Assembly: GCA_016722945.1 (NCBI GenBank) | Contig: JAEQMT010000010.1 | Coordinates: 327,765-391,764, forward strand | Direction of reading: 5' to 3' | Length of the DNA: 64,000 nt | Origin: Desulfofustis sp. PB-SRB1 | GTDB lineage: Bacteria; Desulfobacterota; Desulfobulbia; Desulfobulbales; Desulfocapsaceae | Shown here: positions 40,732 through 49,182 of the stretch, in pieces | Layout: each line of letters begins with the position of its first letter | Numbering within the stretch: position 1 is the first letter of the stretch | The notes under the pieces: generated by a model | Databases searched by the model: none | What the model was told of the DNA's origin: nothing | The model's input: only the letters and a program-made list of their open reading frames with translations | Program-made: the position numbers and the translations under genes

Positions 40732-41508
40732 ATGACGATCGGTGCACTTGAACCCGGTGTTCTGCTGGTGGATAAAGCGGCCGGCCGGACTTCGTTCAGT
40801 GTGGTCAGGGACCTGCGAAAGCTGACCGGTGTAAAAAAAATCGGCCATGCCGGTACCCTGGATCCCTTTGCCACCGGCCTGCTGGTCATGTGTCTGGGAC
40901 GTCAGGCGACGCGGTTAAGCGGGGTGTTGATGGAGGGCAGTAAAGAGTATCATGCCACCATCACACTGGGCAGTGTCTCCACCACCCTCGACCCGGAAGG
41001 TGAGGTTTCCAGAACCTCCGGGTTTGAACCATTGCCTGCCGGACGTGTTACAGCGGTACTTACCGGCTTCACCGGCACGATTATGCAGAAACCGCCGCTC
41101 TATTCCGCACTCAAGCATAAGGGTCGGCCCCTGTACAAATATGCCCGACGCGGTGAACCGGTGGAAAAACCGCCGCGCCCGGTATCCATTGAGTCTCTGC
41201 AATGGCTCAATCCGCGGCCTGTAATTGGTGATGATGATCGCTCCCTGGTGCTGCGCGTTCGCTGCGGAAAAGGGACGTATATCAGAAGCCTGGCGGCTGA
41301 TATTGGTGAAAAACTGGGCACCGGCGGTTATCTGGCGGCGCTGCGTCGGGAACGCAGTGGCCCGTTCTCGGTGAACGAAAGTGTGGCCACGGCCCGTTTA
41401 CAGGCAGCTGACTCCATTGAAACGGTTCGGGCCGCGATGATCGGCTTGGCTGAGCTACGGAAAATCTTGCGTATTTCAGATAAAGTGGCTACACTACAAA
41501 ATTCTTAG
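40732..41508 (+). CDS. truB: tRNA pseudouridine(55) synthase
   Basis: 258 residues from the ATG at 40732; a TTG at 40726 in frame is a possible start with a better-spaced AGG. The catalytic motif KKIGHAGTLDPFATGLL contains the nucleophilic Asp. Downstream are YSALKHKGRPLYKYARRGEPVE and the RCGKGTYIRSLAADIGEKLG motif of the PUA-linked region. It makes pseudouridine 55 in the T-loop of tRNAs. The protein has no full PUA domain at the C-terminus, ending soon after ESVATARLQAADSIETV as in shorter TruB forms. Confidence 0.95.
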   Translation: MTIGALEPGVLLVDKAAGRTSFSVVRDLRKLTGVKKIGHAGTLDPFATGLLVMCLGRQATRLSGVLMEGSKEYHATITLGSVSTTLDPEGEVSRTSGFEPLPAGRVTAVLTGFTGTIMQKPPLYSALKHKGRPLYKYARRGEPVEKPPRPVSIESLQWLNPRPVIGDDDRSLVLRVRCGKGTYIRSLAADIGEKLGTGGYLAALRRERSGPFSVNESVATARLQAADSIETVRAAMIGLAELRKILRISDKVATLQNS

Positions 41509-41683
41509 TGCTATGGCTGAAACCTAACGAGGTGGCGGCGGAGTAGTTGTTGGTTTTTTTCGGCGGCGTGGTGGCAAGAGGCGGCGATAATGTTGACCCT
41601 GCCAGGCAGAGAAACGGATATATATGGAAGGTTTGTAATTTTTGATAGGATTTTTGCAAGCAGAACAGCGAAGGAGGTTCGCG

Positions 41684-41953
41684 GTGGCACAGTCAGCGGC
41701 GAGAAAAAACGAGGTTATTGAAAAGTTCAAGATTCATTCATCCGATACTGGTTCCTCGGAGGTGCAGATTGCCCTTCTGACCGACCGGATTACCTATTTG
41801 ACCGAGCATTTCAAGGTTCACACCAAGGATCATCATTCCCGCCAGGGCTTGCTCAAGCTGGTGGGGCAGCGGCGCAGCCTGCTTGATTATCTCAAGAAGA
41901 AAGATATTGGCAAGTACCGCAGTCTGATCAAGGAACTGGGCATTCGGAAATAG
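41684..41953 (+). CDS. rpsO: 30S ribosomal protein S15
   Basis: 89 residues, the standard length, from a GTG at 41684 with an AAGGAGG ribosome binding site six bases upstream; the longer frame from 41642 is excluded by that. Recognised by [58 protein letters not shown]. It is a primary binder of the 16S rRNA central domain. It precedes pnp, as in most bacteria; a 175-base leader separates it from truB and may hold the S15 autoregulatory site. Confidence 0.97.
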   Translation: MAQSAARKNEVIEKFKIHSSDTGSSEVQIALLTDRITYLTEHFKVHTKDHHSRQGLLKLVGQRRSLLDYLKKKDIGKYRSLIKELGIRK

Positions 41954-42069
41954 TTCCTTTCTCCCTTATGGGCCGATGAGGCCTATACGTTCCGGAAGAC
42001 GCCGGCATGCGCAAACGAGCAGGAAAATTTTTTCCGGCCGCGATTCCGTCTGCCGACGCCCCCTCTTTT

Positions 42070-42096
42070 CCGTGTGATCAAGATTGTATCACACGG
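42070..42096 (+). promoter_or_regulatory. rpsO-pnp intercistronic hairpin
   Basis: A perfect 9-bp stem CCGTGTGAT / ATCACACGG with a 9-base loop. Two more small hairpins (GATCGGC / GCCGATC and GGCATCA / TGATGCC) lie between it and pnp. In E. coli the equivalent region is cut by RNase III and mediates pnp autoregulation; the same role is inferred. Confidence 0.5.
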
Positions 42097-42229
42097 TGAT
42101 GTGAAGCGTAGTTTAGATCAGCAAAAGCATAACAATCCTAACTTAATAAAGTGTTTATTAATTTATGATCGGCATGGGGCCGATCGTGTATCGGCGGCAT
42201 CATTGTGATGCCGCGTTTATGGAGTGACA

Positions 42230-44302
42230 ATGATTAACAGTGTAGAAGCGATTATTGGACAGCAGTCCATCTCAATTGAAACCGGCAAACTGGCCAAACA
42301 GGCGTCAGGATCGGTTCTGATTCGTTCGGGTGAAACGGTGGTTTTGGTTACCGCGGTTGGTGAAAAGGTACATCGCCCGGAGCTGGGATTTCTTCCCCTT
42401 ACCATTGAGTATCAGGAAAAACTTGCCTCGGTGGGCAAAATTCCGGGCAACTATTTTCGCCGTGAAATTGGCCGGCCCAGCGAGCAGGAAGTGCTTACCT
42501 GCCGAATTATCGACCGGCCGCTGCGTCCCCTGTTTGCCCCGGGCTACCGGGCGGAAACTCAGGTAATTGCCTCGGTACTTTCAGCCGACCAGCACCACCC
42601 GCCCGACATTCTCGCCCTGACCGGGGCCAGTTGTGCCCTGAGTTTATCCGATATTCCCTTTGCCGGGCCGGTGGCCGGTGGACGGGTTGGGTGTATTGAT
42701 GGAGAATTTATTATCAATCCGACCTTCCCGCAGCTTGAACGCTCAACCATGGATATCGTTGTTGCCTGCACCAAGAATGCCATCGTCATGGTGGAGGGCC
42801 AGGCGGACGAGCTTGGCGAGCAGCAGGTGCTCGATGCGATTTTCTTCGGGTTCGAACAGTTGCAACCCCTGATCGATCTGCAGGAGAAGTTGCAGGCGGT
42901 CAGTGGCAAGCCCAAACGGGAAGTCGATGAAGTGGTGGTTGATGAGGATTTGCGGCAACAGGTGTATGAATTTGCCAAAGGTTCGCTTGAGCAGATTATC
43001 ACCACCGCCGACAAACTTGAGCGGGGCCTCGCATATGACGCCTTAAAAACCAATGTTCGTGAAACATTTGACCCCGAATCTGAACGTGGCGATGAACTCG
43101 ATGAATTGTTGAGCGGATTGCGCAAACAGATGATGCGGGCCAGAATTGCCGGCTCAGGCCAGCGCATCGACGGCAGGGAACTGGATCAGGTCCGTCCCAT
43201 CAGTTGCGAGGCAGGGTATCTGCCCCGCACCCATGGCTCGGCCCTGTTTACCCGGGGTGAGACCCAGGCCCTGGTGACCGCTACCCTGGGCAGTGAGCGC
43301 GATCAGCAGCGCATTGAAACCCTGGGCGGCGAGGAGAATAAACGGTTTATGCTGCACTATAATTTCCCGCCGTTCTGCGTGGGTGAGGTGCGGCGGCTCA
43401 GCGGCCCGTCCCGCCGTGATATCGGCCATGGCACCCTGGCCCGGCGCGGTATTGAACCGGTACTTCCCGATGATGACAGCTTTCCCTATTCCATTCGGGT
43501 GGTGTCCGAGGTGCTCGAATCAAACGGCTCCTCATCCATGGCCACGGTGTGCGGCGGCAGTATGGCGCTGATGGATGCCGGCGTACCCATCAAGACGCCG
43601 GTGGCCGGTATTGCCATGGGGCTGATCAAGGAAGATGATCAGGTGGCGGTTCTCTCAGATATTCTCGGTGATGAGGACCACCTGGGCGATATGGACTTCA
43701 AGGTAGTGGGTACTGGGGCGGGAGTCACCTCTCTGCAGATGGATATCAAGATCGAAGGGGTCGATAAAGGTATCATGGGCAGGGCTCTGGAGCAGGCAAA
43801 GGCGGGTCGCCTGCATATTCTGGCGGAGATGAACAAATCCATTGCCGAAGCACGTGCCGAGATCTCTTCATACGCGCCAAAATATCATGTCCACAAGATC
43901 AACCCCGATAAGATTCGCGACATCATCGGTCCGGGCGGCAAGATCATCAAGGAGCTTTCCGCTGAGTATGACGCCAAGATAGAGGTTGAGGACAGCGGTC
44001 TGGTGAAGATTTTCACCGGCAACGGCTCCAATTTTGACGGACTGTTGGCCCGGATCAAGGAACTTACCGCCGAACCCGAGGTGGGTGCCGTATATCAGGG
44101 AGTGGTGAAAACAATCAAGGATTTCGGGGCCTTCGTGGAGATCATGCCAGGCACCGATGGGCTGGTGCACATTTCCGAGCTGGACAAAAGCCGGGTCGGC
44201 AAGGTCACCGATATCGTCCAGGAAGGTGATGAGATCGAGGTAAAGGTTCTTGAGATCGACAGCCGCGGCAGGATCCGGCTGAGCCGCAAGGCGCTGCTTT
44301 AG
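42230..44302 (+). CDS. pnp: polyribonucleotide nucleotidyltransferase (PNPase)
   Basis: 690 residues from the ATG at 42230 (GGAG six bases upstream). Two RNase PH-like domains are present: the first up to about 210, the second with ISCEAGYLPRTHGSALFTRGETQALV and the active-site DILGDEDHLGDMDFKVVGT. They are joined by a helical linker. The KH domain (INPDKIRDIIGPGGKIIKELSAEYDAKIEVED) and the S1 domain (GAVYQGVVKTIKDFGAFVEIMPGTDGLVHISEL) follow. It performs phosphorolytic 3'-5' mRNA decay and can work in a degradosome. The protein ends directly after the S1 domain, without the tail of the E. coli enzyme. Confidence 0.97.
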   Translation: MINSVEAIIGQQSISIETGKLAKQASGSVLIRSGETVVLVTAVGEKVHRPELGFLPLTIEYQEKLASVGKIPGNYFRREIGRPSEQEVLTCRIIDRPLRPLFAPGYRAETQVIASVLSADQHHPPDILALTGASCALSLSDIPFAGPVAGGRVGCIDGEFIINPTFPQLERSTMDIVVACTKNAIVMVEGQADELGEQQVLDAIFFGFEQLQPLIDLQEKLQAVSGKPKREVDEVVVDEDLRQQVYEFAKGSLEQIITTADKLERGLAYDALKTNVRETFDPESERGDELDELLSGLRKQMMRARIAGSGQRIDGRELDQVRPISCEAGYLPRTHGSALFTRGETQALVTATLGSERDQQRIETLGGEENKRFMLHYNFPPFCVGEVRRLSGPSRRDIGHGTLARRGIEPVLPDDDSFPYSIRVVSEVLESNGSSSMATVCGGSMALMDAGVPIKTPVAGIAMGLIKEDDQVAVLSDILGDEDHLGDMDFKVVGTGAGVTSLQMDIKIEGVDKGIMGRALEQAKAGRLHILAEMNKSIAEARAEISSYAPKYHVHKINPDKIRDIIGPGGKIIKELSAEYDAKIEVEDSGLVKIFTGNGSNFDGLLARIKELTAEPEVGAVYQGVVKTIKDFGAFVEIMPGTDGLVHISELDKSRVGKVTDIVQEGDEIEVKVLEIDSRGRIRLSRKALL

Positions 44303-44359
44303 GTTATTGTTAAGCCGGGTCTCTTTTTTGGGGACGAGCCTTTTCTGAGTGGACAAAGC

Positions 44360-44818
44360 ATGGGTGATTCCCCGAAGATATTCATTACCCGAATAGAGGC
44401 CGGCAGCGACTTCCCACCACTGCCGGCCTACAAGACCGATGGCTCCGCCGGTCTCGACGTGGCCGCGGCGCTGCCTCACGAGTTTCTGTTGCGCCCGCTG
44501 CAGCGCTACCTCGTTCCCACCGGTTTCGCCGTGGCCATCGAGCCTGGATTTGAGATTCAGGTTCGGCCGCGTTCCGGGCTGGCGGTCAAGCACGGCATCA
44601 CCCTGGTCAACGCACCGGGAACCATCGATGCCGATTATCGTGGTGAGGTTAAGATTGCTTTGATCAATCTCGGCGACGAACCGTATCTGATCAGGCCGGG
44701 TGATCGGATTGCCCAATTGGTGGTGGCGCCGGTTGCCAGGGCAAGGCTGCATCTCGTTGACAGCCTCGATGAAACGAGGCGGGGCCGGGGCGGGTTTGGT
44801 CATACCGGTATGCGTTGA
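44360..44818 (+). CDS. dut: deoxyuridine 5'-triphosphate nucleotidohydrolase
   Basis: 152 residues. All five trimeric dUTPase motifs are visible: [10 protein letters not shown] (1), [12 protein letters not shown] (2), [18 protein letters not shown] (3), [11 protein letters not shown] (4) and [10 protein letters not shown] (5). The enzyme splits dUTP to dUMP and PPi, limiting uracil in DNA and supplying dTMP synthesis. Its stop codon overlaps the start of the next gene (TGATG), so the two are coupled. Confidence 0.97.
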   Translation: MGDSPKIFITRIEAGSDFPPLPAYKTDGSAGLDVAAALPHEFLLRPLQRYLVPTGFAVAIEPGFEIQVRPRSGLAVKHGITLVNAPGTIDADYRGEVKIALINLGDEPYLIRPGDRIAQLVVAPVARARLHLVDSLDETRRGRGGFGHTGMR

Positions 44819-45597
44819 TGCGATTTTCGGTACTAGGCAGCGGCAGCAGGGGCAACGCTGTTTTCGTTGAGGCCTCAGAAACGGCGATTCTCATCGACTG
44901 CGGATTTTCCGGACGCGAAATCAGCACGCGGCTGGAGTCAATCGGGGTGGGTATGGATGATTTGAACGCCATCTTCATCACCCATGAGCATCACGACCAC
45001 ACAAGCGGCGCGGGAGTTGTTTCCAGGCGCTGCCGCATACCGCTGTTTGCCAACCGGCAGACGTATGAAAACGGCGGCAAACGACTGCATAAGCCCCATC
45101 AACACCGTGAGTTCGACACGGGTGAGTCGATTGTCTTTCGTGATCTTATCATCCGGTCGTTTTCCCTCTCCCACGACGCCGCCGATCCGGTCGGGTTTAT
45201 CGTCAGTGACGGGGATGTTTCCCTGGGTGTCTGTACCGATACCGGTATCATTTCCAAGCTTCTCAGACATCGATTACAGGGTTGCAACGGACTTATCCTG
45301 GAGTTCAATCACGATGCCTGGATGCTGCAAAGCGGCCCCTATCCCTTACCCCTCAAGCAGCGTGTGCAATCCAACAAGGGCCATCTCGCCAACCATGACG
45401 GCGCCGCCCTGCTTGAGGCGTTGATCCATCCGCGCTTGCAATGGGTGGTTGCTGCTCATCTGAGCGAAATCAACAATGTGCCGGATCTCGTTCATCAGGC
45501 AACCAGTTCCATTTTTAATGATCAGTCCACCGATGCACGATTCCGCGTATCCGGGCAACACCGCCCCACCGAAGTATTCAAGCTGCATAACCGCTGA
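44818..45597 (+). CDS. MBL-fold metallohydrolase, YycJ-like
   Basis: 259 residues from the ATG at 44818. The metallo-beta-lactamase motif HEHHDH lies near residue 55, preceded by the typical VLGSGSRGNAVFVEASETAILIDCGFSGREI start. Later ligands are in SLSHDAADPVGF, CTDTG and AAHLSEINN. YycJ-type proteins are putative 5'-3' exonucleases in mismatch repair of bacteria without MutH, which would suit a gene coupled to dut, but nuclease activity here is an inference. Confidence 0.88.
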   Translation: MRFSVLGSGSRGNAVFVEASETAILIDCGFSGREISTRLESIGVGMDDLNAIFITHEHHDHTSGAGVVSRRCRIPLFANRQTYENGGKRLHKPHQHREFDTGESIVFRDLIIRSFSLSHDAADPVGFIVSDGDVSLGVCTDTGIISKLLRHRLQGCNGLILEFNHDAWMLQSGPYPLPLKQRVQSNKGHLANHDGAALLEALIHPRLQWVVAAHLSEINNVPDLVHQATSSIFNDQSTDARFRVSGQHRPTEVFKLHNR

Positions 45598-45690
45598 CAA
45601 GATCTCCCGCCACGGTTGGAAATATCATCTTTTCCCGTTAAAAGGACGCAGAGATACTGGGCACGCAGGTCAGCACGGTACGGCTGTCTC

Positions 45691-45710
45691 ATTTCCCTAT
45701 AAATGGGAAT
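45691..45710. repeat. degenerate dRS3-like palindrome
   Basis: ATTTCCCTATAAATGGGAAT matches the ATTCCC-N8-GGGAAT pattern with one change, without the rest of the longer repeat. Confidence 0.4.
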
Positions 45711-45760
45711 GACATAGTCGCCGGTGGACCTTATTAGGTAATGATCCCGAGGGAAAAGAA

Positions 45761-46981
45761 ATGAATCGTTTCATGATTATCGGCGGCATGGCCTGCTTCT
45801 GGCTGTTTTCACCCGAAGCGCTCACTCTCATCGGCGTCAGCGCCGGAAGAGGCGGGTATCCAGCTGTATCAGCTCTGCTCGGATGGGCGCTGATTATCGC
45901 CGTTTGCCTCTCTATCATGATTGTTTCGTCGCGGCTGACAGCGGCTGGCGGGGAAGACTCCGCCCGCTTCGGCGGCGATGAACCATTGCTGCTCAGGGTG
46001 CTGCTCTTTGCCGGCATCTACGGGGTTGCCATCCTTGCCTCCACCGGTATGCTGGTGACGGCCGGGTTCGCCTTCAACGAGATATTTTTCTACCGCTTTC
46101 CCAACTTCGGCTTTGCCGCGTTACTCCTCGCCGGTGTCGTTGTCCTGCAGCAGGCCCCGGAACGTGTTCAATATACCATTCAGTATGGGGCGACCTTGAC
46201 CTGCGCCGTTGGCCTTCTGGTGCTCATCGTGGCGGGGCTGATGGGAGAGAGACCGGTTGTGGAATCACTACAATCACCAAGCGGTCACGGAGTGCTCCCC
46301 TATGTAACTCTGGTGGTGGTATTTCTGGGTTTTGACCAGATTGCTCTTCAGGCCGATGAAGGTGATGGCTGGCCGCTTCTTCCCGTAGTGTTTGTGGGTT
46401 CCTCGATGGTGCTGGCGATATGGCTGCTGCTCAGCATTCAGTATGTGAATGGTGATCGCCTTGCCGACACCTCAATCCCCTATCTGATTGCCGCCCGTGA
46501 AATACTGGGGCAAGCGGGCCGCTCCATAATGGGGTTAATCGTCATCGCCGGCGCCTTCGCCGCCTCGCACGGCCTTTTTATTCTTGCCCGCATCTATCTT
46601 ACCGCTCGTTATCCATCCGCCCGCACGCCAGTGGTGCGGCGGGGTCTGCCATTGATTATGGGGTTGGTCATCGGCCTGTTGATGGTAATGGGGCTGGCCG
46701 GCTCCGCCAACCTGGAGACATATATTCGAGGCACCGTGCTGATCTGGCTGAGCGGTGCGGCGCTGGCTGTTTTGAGAGGCGTGAGATTTCTTAATCAAGG
46801 TAATAGTGTCATCTCAGTTGCCGGCTACGTGGGAGGGGCGCTGATGCTGGTAAGCGTGTTTTTTATGGCGTCTCACGCCTCTCAGCCATATCTTATGGGG
46901 TACTATATGGGTGTGATTTTTGTTATTTCAGCTTTCTGCATAACCTTACTTGAGGTGATGCGGAAAAAAAGCGCATCATGA
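45761..46981 (+). CDS. multi-pass membrane protein, amino acid permease-like
   Basis: 406 residues with about eleven hydrophobic segments and few charged loops. Segments such as GVSAGRGGYPAVSALLGWALI, TAGFAFNEIFFYRFPNFGFAA and AREILGQAGRSIMGLIVIAGAFAASHGLFILARIYL recall APC-superfamily carriers (the last resembles the sixth to eighth helices), but the family consensus motifs are weak. It has an AGGGAAAAG ribosome binding site and is followed 41 bases later by the rhodanese gene. Transport function is an inference; substrate unknown. Confidence 0.65.
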   Translation: MNRFMIIGGMACFWLFSPEALTLIGVSAGRGGYPAVSALLGWALIIAVCLSIMIVSSRLTAAGGEDSARFGGDEPLLLRVLLFAGIYGVAILASTGMLVTAGFAFNEIFFYRFPNFGFAALLLAGVVVLQQAPERVQYTIQYGATLTCAVGLLVLIVAGLMGERPVVESLQSPSGHGVLPYVTLVVVFLGFDQIALQADEGDGWPLLPVVFVGSSMVLAIWLLLSIQYVNGDRLADTSIPYLIAAREILGQAGRSIMGLIVIAGAFAASHGLFILARIYLTARYPSARTPVVRRGLPLIMGLVIGLLMVMGLAGSANLETYIRGTVLIWLSGAALAVLRGVRFLNQGNSVISVAGYVGGALMLVSVFFMASHASQPYLMGYYMGVIFVISAFCITLLEVMRKKSAS

Positions 46982-47022
46982 GATGCATACCATACATGAA
47001 AACCCCTAACTAGAGGAAAACC

Positions 47023-47418
47023 ATGAGAATACTGATAGCGGCACTTATTATAGCGTTGGTGGGAGCGTTTTCGCCGGTTCTGGCGGCCGATGTTCCCATT
47101 ATGACCAAAGAGGAACTAAACGAAAAATTGGATTCCGCCGATGTGGTGGTAATCGATGTTCGCCAGGGGCGGGACTGGAGCTCCAGCGAATTTAAAATCA
47201 AAGGAGCGGTACGGGGTGAGAACGGTGGAATCGATTCACTGATGGCATCACTTGACAAGAGCAAGACCTATGTTCTCTATTGTTCCTGACCCAATGAGTA
47301 TACCAGTGCCCGGGCGGCACAAAAGATGATGGATCAGGGTTTTACCAATGTGTATGCCCTGCAGGGTGGCTGGCGCGACTGGTTTCGAGCCCAATACCCC
47401 ACTGAAGAGAAATCGTAA
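47023..47418 (+). CDS. periplasmic rhodanese-domain protein, probable selenoprotein (in-frame TGA at 47287)
   Basis: 131 residues if TGA is read as selenocysteine (Sec89). The signal peptide (RILIAALIIALVGAFSPVLAAD) is followed by a rhodanese domain with DVVVIDVRQGRDW, then the active-site region YVLYCS-U-PNEYTSARAAQKMM, and the C-terminal rhodanese strand GFTNVYALQGGWRDWF. Reading stops at 47289 otherwise, yet the downstream frame is fully rhodanese-like up to a TAA at 47416-47418. Relatives carry Cys at this position in YC(A/S)CPNE-type motifs. A SECIS-like hairpin starts 17 bases after the TGA. A nonsense mutation is the alternative. The domain transfers sulfane sulfur, outside the cytoplasm. 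Confidence 0.75.
47306..47320 (+). promoter_or_regulatory. candidate bacterial SECIS element
   Basis: A 5-bp stem GTGCC / GGCAC closed by the pentaloop CGGGC. The apical loop begins 22 bases after the TGA, and a G is the second loop base. This fits the bacterial rule of a short hairpin whose loop lies about 16-37 bases after UGA with a G in the first two loop positions. Confidence 0.55.
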
Positions 47419-47456
47419 CCGATGAGCTGATAACCCGTATTCTCCAAGACGTTGTT

Positions 47457-47494
47457 CACAAGAGCGGCGCCGCACCAGCGGCGCCGCTCTTGTG
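47457..47494 (+). terminator. very stable 17-bp hairpin after the rhodanese gene
   Basis: CACAAGAGCGGCGCCGC pairs perfectly with GCGGCGCCGCTCTTGTG around the loop ACCA. It is followed by CTTTGC, so the T-run is poor. It probably terminates or protects the transcript. Confidence 0.65.
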
Positions 47495-47642
47495 CTTTGC
47501 GGGGTAGTGATAGTATACTATGATCAAAACGGGCCCGGAGCATCGCCAGGATGTTTCGCTTCATCTGCCCCTCTTATTACATTCCCGGCCAGCAGGACTG
47601 GGACGCATTCTAATGATGCGGTAGCGTTGCAACGAGTCATTC

Positions 47643-48803
47643 ATGGCAGAAAAAACACTTCCTGAAAACATCGCTCCCGGCACAATCTGTGTGCACAGCG
47701 GCACCTTTCATGACGGCGTCACCGGCGGGGTCAACAGCCCCATCTTCACTTCCTCTTCCTATGAGTATCTGGATCGTGAGGATACCTGTTATCCACGCTA
47801 TTTCAACACCCCGAATCAGGAAGTGGTGGTGGCCAAACTGAGTAATCTGGAACACGCCGAGGCCGGAGTGCTGTTCAGTTCGGGAATGGCCGCAATCAGC
47901 ACCACGATACTCTCTTTTGCCGGCCGAGGCGACCACGTGGTGCTGCTGGATGAACTGTATGGCGGAACGCACGCCTTTGTCACCGACTGCTTCGATCGTC
48001 TGGGAATCGGCTACACCTTCGTAAAAACCTCGGTGGACGCGGTGGCACGGGCAATCACCGCCGAGACCAGGGTGATCGTCATCGAATCTCCCACTAATCC
48101 CTTGATGAACATCATCGATATCGAGGCGGTGGCCGGGCTCGGCATCGCCCACGGCATCGTTACCGTCATGGATAACACCTTCGCCACTCCCATCAATCAG
48201 AAACCCCTGGCCCTGGGAATCGATGTGGTGGTGCACTCCGGCACCAAATATCTGGGGGGACATAGTGATCTCTGTTGCGGGGTGGCGCTTGGTTCACGCG
48301 AACACACCCAGACAATACTCGCTATGGCCCGCCATCTGGGCGGCAGCCTCAATGGTATCACCTGCTATCTGCTGGAGCGCAGCCTGAAAACCCTGGCGCT
48401 GCGGGTTGAGCGCCACTGCCTCAATGCCCGGCGCATTGGCGCGGAACTCGCCGCCCATGATGCGGTCCGACGGGTTTATTACCCCGGCCTGCCCGGATGC
48501 AGTGGGTATGAAACGGCGCTGAAGCAGATGAAGGGGTTTGGCGGGATGCTTTCCTTTGAGTTGGCGAATGGTGGGGTAGGCCCGGATGCGTTTCTCAAGC
48601 GTCTGCGATTGGTTCGTCCAGCCGTGAGCCTGGGTGGGGTGGAAAGTCTGATCTGTGCGCCGGCGCATACCTCCCATGCGAAATTGTCTGCCACGGAACG
48701 CCACAGACTGGGCATCACTGATGGACTGTTGCGCCTCTCAGTGGGGATTGAAGAGGTTGACGATATCCTGGCCGATTTGGATCAGGCACTAAGTACCCTG
48801 TAA
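47643..48803 (+). CDS. Cys/Met metabolism PLP-dependent enzyme (cystathionine gamma-synthase/lyase type)
   Basis: 386 residues of the trans-sulfuration family. The PLP lysine is in VVHSGTKYLGGHSDLCCG, the cofactor-binding Asp in VTVMDNTFATPINQKPLALG, and the Tyr/Arg tetramer contacts in CYPRYFNTPNQEVV. The C-terminal SLGGVESLICAPAHTSHAKLSATERHRLGITDGLLRLSVGIEEVDDIL matches MetB, MetC and gamma-lyases alike, so the reaction (synthase, beta-lyase or gamma-lyase) cannot be fixed. Some members release H2S from cysteine, which may matter next to a rhodanese gene. Monocistronic, after the 47457 hairpin. Confidence 0.88.
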   Translation: MAEKTLPENIAPGTICVHSGTFHDGVTGGVNSPIFTSSSYEYLDREDTCYPRYFNTPNQEVVVAKLSNLEHAEAGVLFSSGMAAISTTILSFAGRGDHVVLLDELYGGTHAFVTDCFDRLGIGYTFVKTSVDAVARAITAETRVIVIESPTNPLMNIIDIEAVAGLGIAHGIVTVMDNTFATPINQKPLALGIDVVVHSGTKYLGGHSDLCCGVALGSREHTQTILAMARHLGGSLNGITCYLLERSLKTLALRVERHCLNARRIGAELAAHDAVRRVYYPGLPGCSGYETALKQMKGFGGMLSFELANGGVGPDAFLKRLRLVRPAVSLGGVESLICAPAHTSHAKLSATERHRLGITDGLLRLSVGIEEVDDILADLDQALSTL

Positions 48804-48867
48804 TGCTTTCAATATCGCCTATAGCTTGCTCTTTTCATGTTCTATGCTTCGCTATTCTTTCAGTCAC

Positions 48868-48929
48868 AGAGCGCTGCTATGCTCCCTCGGTCGTGCTATC
48901 CGTACCTAAAACAAAAATAGCGGCGCTCT
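48868..48929. other. imperfect hairpin in the 48.8-49.1 kb intergenic region
   Basis: AGAGCGCTGCTAT (48868-48880) pairs with ATAGCGGCGCTCT (48917-48929) with one mismatch, enclosing a 36-base loop. A small RNA or an old element end is possible. No promoter of good quality is seen. Confidence 0.3.
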
Positions 48930-48965
48930 ATTGCGACATTTCAAACTTTACATGGTGCTAAGATA

Positions 48966-49091
48966 ATGATTGATTTTGTCGCCACCATCGTCTTTTTCTT
49001 CGCGGTGATCGATCTCAAAGGCACTGTTGCTCTTTTTATTTTTGCAACCAGAAATGATGCATTACTGACCGCAGGCATTGATAGGGATTAG
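48966..49091 (+). pseudogene. remnant of a MarC-family membrane protein
   Basis: A 41-residue frame beginning IDFVATIVFFFAVIDLKGTVALFIFAT, which resembles the first helix of MarC/YhgN proteins (a consensus of the form FFAVIDPIGTVPVF). It then loses similarity and stops at a TAG. Normal members exceed 190 residues. The following 90 bases contain no continuation. Best read as a gene start left after deletion. Confidence 0.5.
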
Positions 49092-49182
49092 AAGTTATTT
49101 CGGCCTCGGATGACCACCACCGTTGATGGTGATAAACCGATCAAGCAACTGCTGCTGATTAAGACCTTGTCGCCAAAAAAGC

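Noticed and set aside
42070-42096. CRP- or HcpR-type binding site (TGTGAT ... ATCACA) upstream of pnp
   Set aside because: The half-sites are 9 bases apart, not 6, so spacing does not fit. An RNA hairpin in the rpsO-pnp gap is the better reading.
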